A stretch of DNA of 12,619 nt. It comes from Verrucomicrobiota bacterium. GTDB taxonomy: Bacteria; Verrucomicrobiota; Verrucomicrobiia; Chthoniobacterales; JAFAMB01. Position 1 is the first letter of the stretch. Each line of letters begins with the position of its first letter. The notes beneath the pieces are model-generated. The model was not told where the DNA came from. It did not search any database and worked only from the letters and a program-made list of their open reading frames with translations. Positions 1 through 6,848 of this stretch are shown piece after piece. The stretch lies in NCBI GenBank assembly GCA_019241095.1, contig JAFAXJ010000625.1:1-12619 (forward strand), read 5' to 3'. Made by a program: the position numbers and the translations under genes.

Positions 1-77
1 TCTTGTTTGATGACGTAGAGGTTGCTACTCGAGCATTGGAAGAACATCCCATTGAGCTGAACGGATATGGACCCTAG
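1..77 (+). CDS. murE: MurE C-terminal end (UDP-N-acetylmuramoyl-tripeptide synthetase), partial
   Basis: Only the last 24 codons are present, read in the frame starting at base 3 and ending at the TAG at 75-77. The peptide begins LFDDVEVATRALEEH, which resembles the end of MurE, where an F-D-D-x-E-V-A segment closes the C-terminal ligase domain. MurE adds the third stem-peptide residue (usually meso-diaminopimelate in Gram-negatives) to UDP-MurNAc-L-Ala-D-Glu in the cytoplasm. The stop lies 11 bases inside murF, so the two genes overlap and are probably translationally coupled. The call rests on a short tail plus its position before murF, where murE is normally found. The substrate-selecting residues lie outside the window, so the third amino acid cannot be stated. 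Confidence 0.75.
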   Translation, partial: LFDDVEVATRALEEHPIELNGYGP

Positions 78-1446
78 AACGCTATTGGAAATAGCGGTGA
101 TGGCGGGTGGAACCTTGTATGGCGAAGGTGAAGCCGAGGTTTTGAAGGTTAGCACTGATACGCGTTCTCTTCAGCGTGGCGACCTGTTTATCGCGTTGCG
201 AGGGGTTCATTTTGACGGTCATGCCTATTTGCAAAATGCTCGCGAGAAAGGCGCCGTCGGAGCAATGGTTGAGAGGGTTGATCGTGCGAGTCGGTTGCCT
301 CAAATCGAAGTTTTTAATACGACAGAGGCTCTGCAGCGTCTCGCGAAAGTCTACCGAGAGCAACTTTCATTGCGCTCGATCGGCATTACTGGCAGCAACG
401 GGAAAACGAGCGTGAAAGAGATGATTGGCGCTGTTCTGGGTCGGCGATTTGATACCTTAAAAACGGCAGGAAATCTGAATAACCATTTTGGGGTGCCGCT
501 GACGATGCTCAACGCGAATAGTAACCACGAGGTTGGCGTTTTCGAAGCCGGCATGAATCACGCTGGAGAGATAGCACCTTTGGCAGCAATCATTCAACCT
601 GAGATCGCGGTAGTCACCAACGTCGGGGTCGCGCACATTGGCAATCTTGGATCAAGAGAAGCCATTGCCAGGGAAAAATCCGTTTTGGCAGAAGCAGTTC
701 CTGTTACAGGCTGGATTGTTCTTCATGCCGCAGACGAATACTCCGAGTGGATCGCTCGCAGGTGCAGAGGCAAGGTTATTTTAGCGGGGATCGGTCAAGG
801 CGAGATTCAAGCGCGTGATATCGAGCACAAAATGGGCGGTGAATCTTTCACGCTCAAATTTGGAACTGAAAGCGCTCGGGTGTTTTTACCATTAATGGGG
901 GAGCATATGATCGCTAACGCGTGCATGGCCGCGGCGGTTGGGTTCCTGTTTGGTTTAAGTATTCAGGATTGCGTCACAGGTCTCGAACGAACGGTTCTGC
1001 CGGGCAATCGGCTGAAAATGCAGAGCGTTGGAGGCATTTACGTCATCAACGATACCTATAATGCAAACCCTGAATCGATGGTGGCCGCTTTCAGATCGGC
1101 AATCAATCTGCCCTGCAAGGGACGACGCGTAGCGGTTCTTGGCAGGATGGGAGAACTAGGAAAGCAATCGGAATCCGGGCACCGAAAAGTTGGGCTCGAA
1201 GTAGCCAAGCTCGGATTTGATATACTGATTACCGTGGGAACAGAGGCTGAACTGATCGCTCAAGCAGCTAAGGGTGCAACAGAAACGCATTCGGTCGAAA
1301 GTCAGCAACAAGCAGTAGAGACCTTGCTTGACTGTCTACAGCCGGGAGATCTGGTGCTGGTCAAAGGCAGTAATAGTGCTCGAATGGACAGGGTCGTAGA
1401 TGCACTTGAAGGTTTGAAAACACGCGGTGCATCGAGACTATCATGA
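67..1446 (+). CDS. murF: MurF, UDP-N-acetylmuramoyl-tripeptide--D-alanyl-D-alanine ligase
   Basis: MurF is the cytoplasmic ATP-dependent ligase that joins D-Ala-D-Ala to the UDP-MurNAc-tripeptide, completing the pentapeptide. The 459 residues match the usual family length. An N-terminal substrate-binding domain (about 1-95) has the typical S-x-D-T-R-x-x-x-x-G-D-L-F segment near 29-41. The ATP-binding loop GITGSNGKTS is at 106-115, followed by GNLNNHFGVPLT (135-146), the EAGMNHAGEI segment (160-169) and TNVGVAHIG (184-192). AREKSVL (201-207) probably carries the carbamylated lysine. The C-terminal ligase domain has NDTYNANP (328-335), LGRMGELG (358-365) and VKGSNSARMD (432-441). The ATG at 67 lies inside the end of murE and has no strong Shine-Dalgarno sequence. 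It is kept because the N-terminal domain begins directly after it. The stop overlaps the mraY start as ATGA. The Ddl made further along the cluster supplies its dipeptide. Confidence 0.97.
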   Translation: MDPRTLLEIAVMAGGTLYGEGEAEVLKVSTDTRSLQRGDLFIALRGVHFDGHAYLQNAREKGAVGAMVERVDRASRLPQIEVFNTTEALQRLAKVYREQLSLRSIGITGSNGKTSVKEMIGAVLGRRFDTLKTAGNLNNHFGVPLTMLNANSNHEVGVFEAGMNHAGEIAPLAAIIQPEIAVVTNVGVAHIGNLGSREAIAREKSVLAEAVPVTGWIVLHAADEYSEWIARRCRGKVILAGIGQGEIQARDIEHKMGGESFTLKFGTESARVFLPLMGEHMIANACMAAAVGFLFGLSIQDCVTGLERTVLPGNRLKMQSVGGIYVINDTYNANPESMVAAFRSAINLPCKGRRVAVLGRMGELGKQSESGHRKVGLEVAKLGFDILITVGTEAELIAQAAKGATETHSVESQQQAVETLLDCLQPGDLVLVKGSNSARMDRVVDALEGLKTRGASRLS

Positions 1447-2555
1447 TGTACTACCTCTACCACCTTAGTCAGGGACCAAACGCTGTCGCGAGCGTTTTTA
1501 ACGTTTTTCAGTATGTATCGTTCCGGGCTGTTTGCGCTGCGATGACGGCTTTCCTTTTGTGTTTGGTTGCTGGCAGTTGGGTCATTCGAAAACTAACCTC
1601 ATTGAAGTTCGGTCAACCCATCCGTACAGCTGCGGAAGTGCACCGACTGCACGAACTGCATGGTGTCAAAAAAGGCACCCCAACGATGGGGGGAGTTTTG
1701 ATGATGGGATCAGTCGTCGCCTCTACTATCATTTGGGCAAGATCTGACAATCGTTTTATCTGGTTAATAATTTTTATTATCCTGTCGAGCTCCGCTCTCG
1801 GATTCGTTGATGATTTTCTGAAAGTGAAGAGGAAGAGGTCGGACGGAATTTCAGGGCGACTGAAGCTTTTATTTCAGTTTGTCTTGGCAACCATAGTTGC
1901 AGGTTTTTTTCTCACGGATCCCACCCTCGAGGTACAGGCGCGCGAGCTGTATATTCCTTTCTTTAAAGAGCCTGTTATAGCGAATTTAGGTTGGTTTACT
2001 CTGCTGTTCTTTGCTGTTGTTATTATGGGGGCATCCAATGCAGTAAACCTAACCGACGGTTTAGACGGATTGGCAACAGGTTGTACTGTTACGGTAGCAA
2101 CCACCTACGCGATTCTTGCCTATGCTGCGGGAAATGTTGCAATCGCAACCTACCTCGATCTGCCGTTCTATCAGCAGAGCGCCGAGGTCACTGTCCTCTG
2201 CACTGCTCTAGCGGGTGCAGGTCTCGGGTTCCTCTGGTTCAACTGTCACCCTGCTAGAGTCTTTATGGGCGACACCGGCTCTCTTTCGATTGGAAGTACT
2301 CTCGGAGTCGTCGCGATATGTTGCAAGCAAGAACTGCTGTTCATTGTGGTTGGCGGTATTTTTGTCATTGAGGCTTTATCGGTCATTGCGCAGGTTCTAA
2401 GTTTTAAGCTGACCGGAAAGAGAGTTCTTTTAATGTCGCCTTTGCACCATCATTTCGAGCTTAAAGGTTGGAAAGAGAACACAGTGACAGTTCGTTTTTG
2501 GATAATGTCGCTGATGTTTGCGTTTTTAGGTTTAGCAACTCTGAAGCTGCGATAA
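1443..2555 (+). CDS. mraY: MraY, phospho-N-acetylmuramoyl-pentapeptide transferase
   Basis: MraY is the integral inner-membrane enzyme that moves phospho-MurNAc-pentapeptide from UDP to undecaprenyl phosphate, forming lipid I. The 370-residue protein has about ten hydrophobic membrane segments. Family signatures are all present: KKGTPTMGG (76-84), the paired aspartates in GFVDDFLK (120-127), NLTDGLDGL (202-210), FMGDTGS (274-280) with its catalytic-region aspartate, and the PLHHHFE loop (333-339). An extra amphipathic stretch of about 25 residues precedes the first membrane span, which is common in longer MraY forms. The start overlaps the murF stop in an ATGA junction. A second ATG follows immediately at 1446, so the true start could be one codon later. 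No Shine-Dalgarno sequence is evident, so coupling to murF is likely. The stop is followed by the only sizeable gap in the window. Confidence 0.97.
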   Translation: MMYYLYHLSQGPNAVASVFNVFQYVSFRAVCAAMTAFLLCLVAGSWVIRKLTSLKFGQPIRTAAEVHRLHELHGVKKGTPTMGGVLMMGSVVASTIIWARSDNRFIWLIIFIILSSSALGFVDDFLKVKRKRSDGISGRLKLLFQFVLATIVAGFFLTDPTLEVQARELYIPFFKEPVIANLGWFTLLFFAVVIMGASNAVNLTDGLDGLATGCTVTVATTYAILAYAAGNVAIATYLDLPFYQQSAEVTVLCTALAGAGLGFLWFNCHPARVFMGDTGSLSIGSTLGVVAICCKQELLFIVVGGIFVIEALSVIAQVLSFKLTGKRVLLMSPLHHHFELKGWKENTVTVRFWIMSLMFAFLGLATLKLR

Positions 2556-2616
2556 TGTTCGCGCGTACAAGGGCAAACAAATAATAGAAGCTACCAGCAA
2601 ATTAAAATCCGCCTGC
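2556..2616. other. 61-base spacer between mraY and murD
   Basis: This is the largest non-coding gap in the window. It is A-rich in its second half. I see no convincing -35/-10 pair, no stem-loop terminator and no Shine-Dalgarno sequence before the murD ATG. A ten-codon reading frame (ATG at 2555, overlapping the mraY stop, ending at the TAA at 2582) is too short to support as a gene. The spacer could hold an internal promoter or simply be drift. Confidence 0.5.
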
Positions 2617-3921
2617 ATGGATCTTACCAACAAACGAGTTGCGGTTCTGGGGTTAGGAGCCAGTGGCGAGGCGGCTGCGAAACTGTTGCATCGAAAAGGA
2701 GCTCTTGTATCGGTGTTTGATAGTAACCCGGTGCCGTCCGCAAAAGTGAGCGCGATGAGAGATTTGAATATATCAGTCGGAACCGAAGCAGCAGTGTATT
2801 CGGATCATTATGATCTTGCAGTTGTAAGTCCTGGGATTAACCCCCAGAGTCCGCTCGTTCGTCTCTTTAAAAATATCACTCATTGCGGAGAACTGGAACT
2901 GGCATTTAGATTTTGTTCGCGACCAATCATTGCGATTACTGGTACAAACGGCAAAACCACAACGACTGAGTTGGTTACTCGAATGCTGAATACCGCGGGG
3001 ATTCGCAGTCTGGCTTGCGGCAACATCGGCCTACCATTATCGGAGGCGATAAACAGACAGGATGAGATAGACATTTTCACCGTTGAAGTGAGTTCCTTTC
3101 AACTTGAAACGGTTTTCACCTTCAAACCTGCAATCGCTCTCTGGTTAAACTTCGCAGCGGACCATCTTGATCGTTATCCGACGCTGGACGCTTATTACCA
3201 TGCGAAGCTGCGTATATTCGCTAACCAAAATGCTTCGGACTGGGCGATAGTAAATCGACGCGAAAGACTTCCAAGTTTGGCGGCACAAACGTTGACGTTT
3301 AACGCCTATGACAATGATGCCGAGTTTAGCTTTGATTCTGGCGAGATTTGCTTTCGGGGTACCCCGGTTCTGGATATTGCCGAAACCCAACTACATGGGA
3401 TTCATAACATAGAAAATCTGATGGCTGCTTTGGGTGTGGCTTTCGTGCTCCGAATTCCATGGGAAAAAGCGGCGATAGGTCTCAAAGGCTACCGTCTTCT
3501 GCCGCATCGCTGCGAGACGGTCGGCAACATCGATGGTGTAACTTATATCAACGATTCCAAGGCCACTAATATTGATTCGCTCAGGAAGGCCTTGGAATCG
3601 CAAACTGCCCCGGTAATCTTAATCGCTGGAGGTAAAGACAAGGGGTTCGATTTTGACAGCCTTATCGAGTTGATAGCGGCAAAAGTTAAACAGGCCGTCC
3701 TCATCGGAGAGATGGGCAACCGAATTCGTGATAGTTGGTCCAGGGCTGTGCCGTGCGTTCTTGCATCGACGCTTTTAGAAAGTGTGCAGATTGCTCGGCG
3801 GGCTGCTCATTGCGGTGAGGTTGTGCTGTTCTCCCCTGGAACATCTTCTTTCGACATGTTCCGGGACTATTCCGATAGGGGAGATCAATTCAGGGAAATT
3901 GTTCAGGAGTTAAGCAGGTGA
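2617..3921 (+). CDS. murD: MurD, UDP-N-acetylmuramoyl-L-alanine--D-glutamate ligase
   Basis: MurD is the cytoplasmic ATP-dependent ligase that adds D-glutamate to UDP-MurNAc-L-Ala. The 434 residues fit the family length. A Rossmann-like N-terminal domain opens with VAVLGLGASGEAA (8-20), and SPGI (71-74) is characteristic of MurD. The ATP loop is AITGTNGKTTTTE (106-118). It is followed by EVSSFQLE (157-164) and the HLDRY segment (183-187), and K197 in YHAKLRI is the likely carbamylated lysine. The C-terminal domain has LPHRCE (295-300), INDSKATN (311-318), GGKDKGFDF (338-346) and SPGTSSFD (406-413). The start at 2617 lies two residues before the first beta strand and no earlier in-frame start is credible, although no Shine-Dalgarno sequence is visible. 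A perfect inverted repeat lies within the gene at 3552-3600. The stop overlaps the next gene in a GTGA junction. Confidence 0.97.
   Translation: MDLTNKRVAVLGLGASGEAAAKLLHRKGALVSVFDSNPVPSAKVSAMRDLNISVGTEAAVYSDHYDLAVVSPGINPQSPLVRLFKNITHCGELELAFRFCSRPIIAITGTNGKTTTTELVTRMLNTAGIRSLACGNIGLPLSEAINRQDEIDIFTVEVSSFQLETVFTFKPAIALWLNFAADHLDRYPTLDAYYHAKLRIFANQNASDWAIVNRRERLPSLAAQTLTFNAYDNDAEFSFDSGEICFRGTPVLDIAETQLHGIHNIENLMAALGVAFVLRIPWEKAAIGLKGYRLLPHRCETVGNIDGVTYINDSKATNIDSLRKALESQTAPVILIAGGKDKGFDFDSLIELIAAKVKQAVLIGEMGNRIRDSWSRAVPCVLASTLLESVQIARRAAHCGEVVLFSPGTSSFDMFRDYSDRGDQFREIVQELSR
3552..3600. repeat. Perfect 13-bp inverted repeat inside murD
   Basis: The left arm CGATTCCAAGGCC (3552-3564) and the right arm GGCCTTGGAATCG (3588-3600) are exact reverse complements, separated by a 23-base loop. 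The left arm encodes part of the conserved N-D-S-K-A motif of MurD. The right arm encodes K-A-L-E-S. In mRNA it could form a strong stem of about 13 pairs. No T-run follows, so it does not look like an intrinsic terminator. A function is not established and coincidence is possible. Confidence 0.85.
3905..3909 (+). promoter_or_regulatory. Ribosome binding site for the LysM protein gene
   Basis: AGGAG lies 8 bases before the GTG at 3918, inside the last codons of murD. It supports the GTG as the start and is one of only three clear Shine-Dalgarno sequences in the window. Confidence 0.75.
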
Positions 3922-4598
3922 AACTGACCAAGCAACCAGTTAGACAGACAGCGGGAAGAAATCTTCGGACCTCCGTAGGACGGCCTGCTTCAAGGTACGC
4001 TAAGGATGATTATGAAGAACCTAATGTCAGGCTTTCGCGAGCTTTTATCGTCGTTCTTCTGCTGCACGTAGTAGCAGTAGGCGGAATTTTTACGTTCAGC
4101 GCTTTGAAAGATCGTCAAATTACCAGGGCAACTGCGAAGCCTAATACGGACAGTGCGCGACCGTTAGCGGCAACCAAAGCAGTCCAGAAAGTCACGAGCA
4201 CAACTCATAAGGTCAAACAAGGAGAGACGCTTAGCGGAATAGCTTTTGAATACGGTATAAACGTGCGTGACCTTGAGCAGGCAAACGCCCTCAAAGCAGG
4301 CACTCAGGTAAACGCGGGAAGAGAATTAATCATCCCGGAAAAAGCGGGGATAACCAATGTTCCTGCTGATGTTCAAAAGCTGGTCGATGCTCAACGCACG
4401 ACAAATAATTCCAAATCACAGAGCGGCAGCACAGGGAGTGAGACAGGAGAAGTGAAAAAAATCTATATCGTCCAAAAAGGGGATAGCCCGGGCACGATTG
4501 CGAAAAAGTTCAAGGTTGGTTATGACGAATTGTTAAAAGCGAACGGAATTGAAAACCCTAAACGGCTGCAAGTTGGCCAGAAGTTAACAATTCCTTGA
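3918..4598 (+). CDS. Membrane-anchored protein with two LysM domains
   Basis: This 226-residue protein has a basic N-terminal cytoplasmic segment (1-41), one hydrophobic span (about 42-62, beginning AFIVVLLLHVVAV) and an exported part with two LysM domains joined by a Ser/Thr/Gly-rich linker (about 141-180). LysM1 spans about 96-140 (HKVKQGETLSGIAFEYGI, ending LIIP) and LysM2 about 181-226 (IYIVQKGDSPGTIAKKF, ending LTIP). LysM domains bind N-acetylglucosamine glycans, so it probably binds septal peptidoglycan outside the inner membrane. There is no lipobox, no M23 peptidase domain and no other catalytic domain, so it is not a full NlpD/EnvC-type amidase activator. It starts with GTG, overlapping the murD stop, behind a good AGGAG. 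Chlamydiae carry a LysM protein annotated nlpD in the same place between murD and ftsW, which suggests a role tied to FtsW or division. That role is inferred. Confidence 0.9.
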   Translation: MKLTKQPVRQTAGRNLRTSVGRPASRYAKDDYEEPNVRLSRAFIVVLLLHVVAVGGIFTFSALKDRQITRATAKPNTDSARPLAATKAVQKVTSTTHKVKQGETLSGIAFEYGINVRDLEQANALKAGTQVNAGRELIIPEKAGITNVPADVQKLVDAQRTTNNSKSQSGSTGSETGEVKKIYIVQKGDSPGTIAKKFKVGYDELLKANGIENPKRLQVGQKLTIP

Positions 4599-4605
4599 AC
4601 ACCGG

Positions 4606-5751
4606 ATGCACAAGCAAAGCGCATACATTCTAGTGCTTTCCGTGGCGATATTAGTCACGATCGGTTTGGTTATGCTCTATAGCACAGGGGCATTTGCGCC
4701 AGACAGCCACGGTGATGAATTTGGCTTCCTCAAGAAACAGAGCTTTTGGCTCGGTATCGGTTTTCTATTTGCGATCATTTGCGCGGTTGTCGATTATCAT
4801 TGGTTTCAAAAAGCTTGGTATCTCATTTTGCCGATGGTAGTGCTTTTGCTGGTTCTTTGTTTTGTGCGTCCAATTGGAATGCGTCTGAATGGGTCTTCTC
4901 GTTGGGTGCATGTTGGATCGATTACATTGCAGCCATCAGAATTAGCAAAGTTAGCTGCAATCATATTTGTTGCCTGGTGGTTTTCAAAATTTGAGAACAA
5001 ATCGGGTAATTTCCTCACAGGGGTTGTCTATCCTTTGCCGGTCATCGGACTTCTGTTGGCGCTAATTATCACCGAGACCGATCTAGGTAGTACACTTCTT
5101 ATCGGCGCTACCGTCCTTTTTATGATGTTTGTTGCTGGCGCCCGCCTGCGTTACCTCGGGCCGGTCATTGTATCAGGGGCAGGCGCGATTTTAGTTACGG
5201 CTTGGCGCATTTCCGAGAGACATGGACGTCTAATGGCCTTTTTGCATCCGGAGAAATATCAGGATACTGAGGGTCATCAGCAACTGATGGGCTTGATAGC
5301 CTTTGGTTCCGGAGGTATTGAGGGTCTCGGCCTTGGTAATGGACGCCAGAAGATGTTGTATCTGCCATATGCTCATACCGACTTTATTTTTCCGGTTATC
5401 GGCGAGGAACTTGGACTGCGAGTCACACTGCTGATTGTATTTTGCTATCTCCTGGTAATTACATGCGGAACCTTGATTGCATTGAATGCCAAAGACCGGT
5501 TTGGGATGTTGTTAGGTTTTGGTCTCACTGCGATTCTCGGACTGCAGGCCGCAATCAATATAGGAGTCACGACATCCCTGTTGCCTAACAAAGGCTTGCC
5601 GCTGCCGTTTATAAGTTATGGGGGATCTAACCTTTTCTTCTGTCTTCTATGTATTGGGGTCTTAATTAATATCTACCGTCAAGGCAAAGAACCTATCTCT
5701 CCTGCTAAAGAACAGTTATCTGTCAAGATACGGCATCTGAATAGAATGTAA
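4606..5751 (+). CDS. ftsW: FtsW, SEDS-family peptidoglycan glycosyltransferase
   Basis: FtsW polymerises lipid II into glycan strands at the septum, working with a class B penicillin-binding protein. The 381-residue protein has about ten membrane spans and SEDS signatures: GSSRWV (96-101), LQPSELAK (108-115), the ETDLGSTL segment (157-164), HTDFIFPVIGEELG (257-270) and LPLPFISYGGSN (331-342). D259 in HTDF aligns with the aspartate known to be essential in FtsW and RodA. FtsW is chosen over RodA because of its place in the dcw cluster before murG. The usual Q-P-D-L-G motif reads E-T-D-L-G, the common P-E-A-H-T-D-F reads P-Y-A-H-T-D-F, and the usual G-G-S-S reads G-G-S-N. The ATG lies 7 bases after the LysM gene with no Shine-Dalgarno sequence. 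Its substrate lipid II comes from the neighbouring mraY and murG products. Confidence 0.95.
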   Translation: MHKQSAYILVLSVAILVTIGLVMLYSTGAFAPDSHGDEFGFLKKQSFWLGIGFLFAIICAVVDYHWFQKAWYLILPMVVLLLVLCFVRPIGMRLNGSSRWVHVGSITLQPSELAKLAAIIFVAWWFSKFENKSGNFLTGVVYPLPVIGLLLALIITETDLGSTLLIGATVLFMMFVAGARLRYLGPVIVSGAGAILVTAWRISERHGRLMAFLHPEKYQDTEGHQQLMGLIAFGSGGIEGLGLGNGRQKMLYLPYAHTDFIFPVIGEELGLRVTLLIVFCYLLVITCGTLIALNAKDRFGMLLGFGLTAILGLQAAINIGVTTSLLPNKGLPLPFISYGGSNLFFCLLCIGVLINIYRQGKEPISPAKEQLSVKIRHLNRM

Positions 5752-5753
5752 CC

Positions 5754-6848
5754 ATGACAAATGCCCTTCATGTTGCGGTTGCTTGCGGCGGTACTGGTGG
5801 GCATCTTTTTCCTGGCATCGCTGTTACGGACGTGCTGCGGGATCGAGGGCACGAAGTTTTGTTGCTTATTTCAGAGAAAGAAATCGATGAACTTGCTGTT
5901 CATAAGCGGTCCGATTTGCAAACAGCTAAGATTCCTGCCATCGGGATGCCGCGAGTATTGTCGCCTAAAATCGTAACCTTTACTCTGAAGTTTCTGACAG
6001 GGATTGCTGTCTGTCGCAGGTTGTTCAATTCCTTTAAGCCTAATGTGGTTCTGGGAATGGGTGGTTTCACATCAACTGGTCCTATGCTCGCCGGTCGGAT
6101 CTCTGGTATTCCAGGGTTCATTCATGAATCAAATGCCGTACCTGGCAAAGCGAATCGCTTGAATGCCCGCATTGCAGGCAGAGTATTTGTCGGTTTTTCG
6201 GAATGCACTTCTTATTTTCCGAAAGCGGCCGTTCAGGTGACTGGCACGCCGATCCGCAAAAGCCTCCAAAGGCATTTGGATCGGGATCAGATTGTGCAAA
6301 CACTTGGCCTAAAGCCCGATCTAAGCACGGTGCTGATTATGGGTGGGAGTCAGGGCGCCCATGGAGTGAATGAGAAAGTACTTACGGTGCTGCATCGTTT
6401 CACGAAGAGGCGGGTGCAGTTCATTCATCTAACAGGTAAAGTAGATCAGCAGCGCGTTTACGAAGCGTACCAGAAAGAAGGAATTCCCTCATTTGTAACC
6501 GCGTTTTACTATCGAATGGAAGAGCTCTATTTTATAGCAAATCTGGTCGTTGCAAGATCGGGCGCCGCAAGTTTAACGGAGTTCGCTTATTTTGGCTTGC
6601 CGGCGATATTAATTCCGTACCCTTTTGCTGCCGAGAATCATCAGAGTTTAAACGCAGAAATCTTTGCCAAAGCCGGCGCCGCTATTGTAGTAAACGAAAG
6701 TGTAAGTGAAGAAATAATCGGCTCTCTGATAGAACAGCTTTTGAATGACAAGGATAGGGCGCATTTGATGTCTCAGAAAATGCGTTCACTTGCTCCAAGC
6801 GATGCAGCCGAGCGGATAGCCGACATAATAGAGAAAACCTGTAAATGA
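5754..6848 (+). CDS. murG: MurG, lipid II-forming N-acetylglucosaminyltransferase
   Basis: MurG transfers GlcNAc from UDP-GlcNAc to lipid I on the cytoplasmic face of the inner membrane, giving lipid II. The 364 residues form the two-domain GT-B fold expected for the family. Visible motifs are the first glycine loop CGGTGGHLFPG (11-21), GMGGFTS (101-107), HESNAVPGKANR (124-135) with the conserved histidine and asparagine, TGTPIR (163-168), the second glycine loop GGSQGAHGVN (197-206), and the nucleotide-sugar-binding region RSGAASLTE (268-276), IPYPFAAENHQ (287-297). The ATG is 2 bases after the ftsW stop and lacks a Shine-Dalgarno sequence, so translation is probably coupled. Its stop overlaps the following murC-murB start as ATGA. 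Nothing is missing or unusual. Confidence 0.97.
   Translation: MTNALHVAVACGGTGGHLFPGIAVTDVLRDRGHEVLLLISEKEIDELAVHKRSDLQTAKIPAIGMPRVLSPKIVTFTLKFLTGIAVCRRLFNSFKPNVVLGMGGFTSTGPMLAGRISGIPGFIHESNAVPGKANRLNARIAGRVFVGFSECTSYFPKAAVQVTGTPIRKSLQRHLDRDQIVQTLGLKPDLSTVLIMGGSQGAHGVNEKVLTVLHRFTKRRVQFIHLTGKVDQQRVYEAYQKEGIPSFVTAFYYRMEELYFIANLVVARSGAASLTEFAYFGLPAILIPYPFAAENHQSLNAEIFAKAGAAIVVNESVSEEIIGSLIEQLLNDKDRAHLMSQKMRSLAPSDAAERIADIIEKTCK

Noticed and set aside
2555..2584. Short open frame (ATG to TAA) in the mraY-murD spacer
   Set aside because: It has nine sense codons before its stop, no ribosome site and no recognisable product.
3355..3366. Perfect 12-bp palindrome CGGGGTACCCCG in murD
   Set aside because: About three perfect 12-bp palindromes are expected by chance in a window of this size.
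4098..4109. S-x-x-K motif (SALK) right after the membrane span of the LysM protein, considered as a penicillin-binding active site
   Set aside because: There is no transpeptidase-type domain or further active-site motif around it, so it is a chance match.
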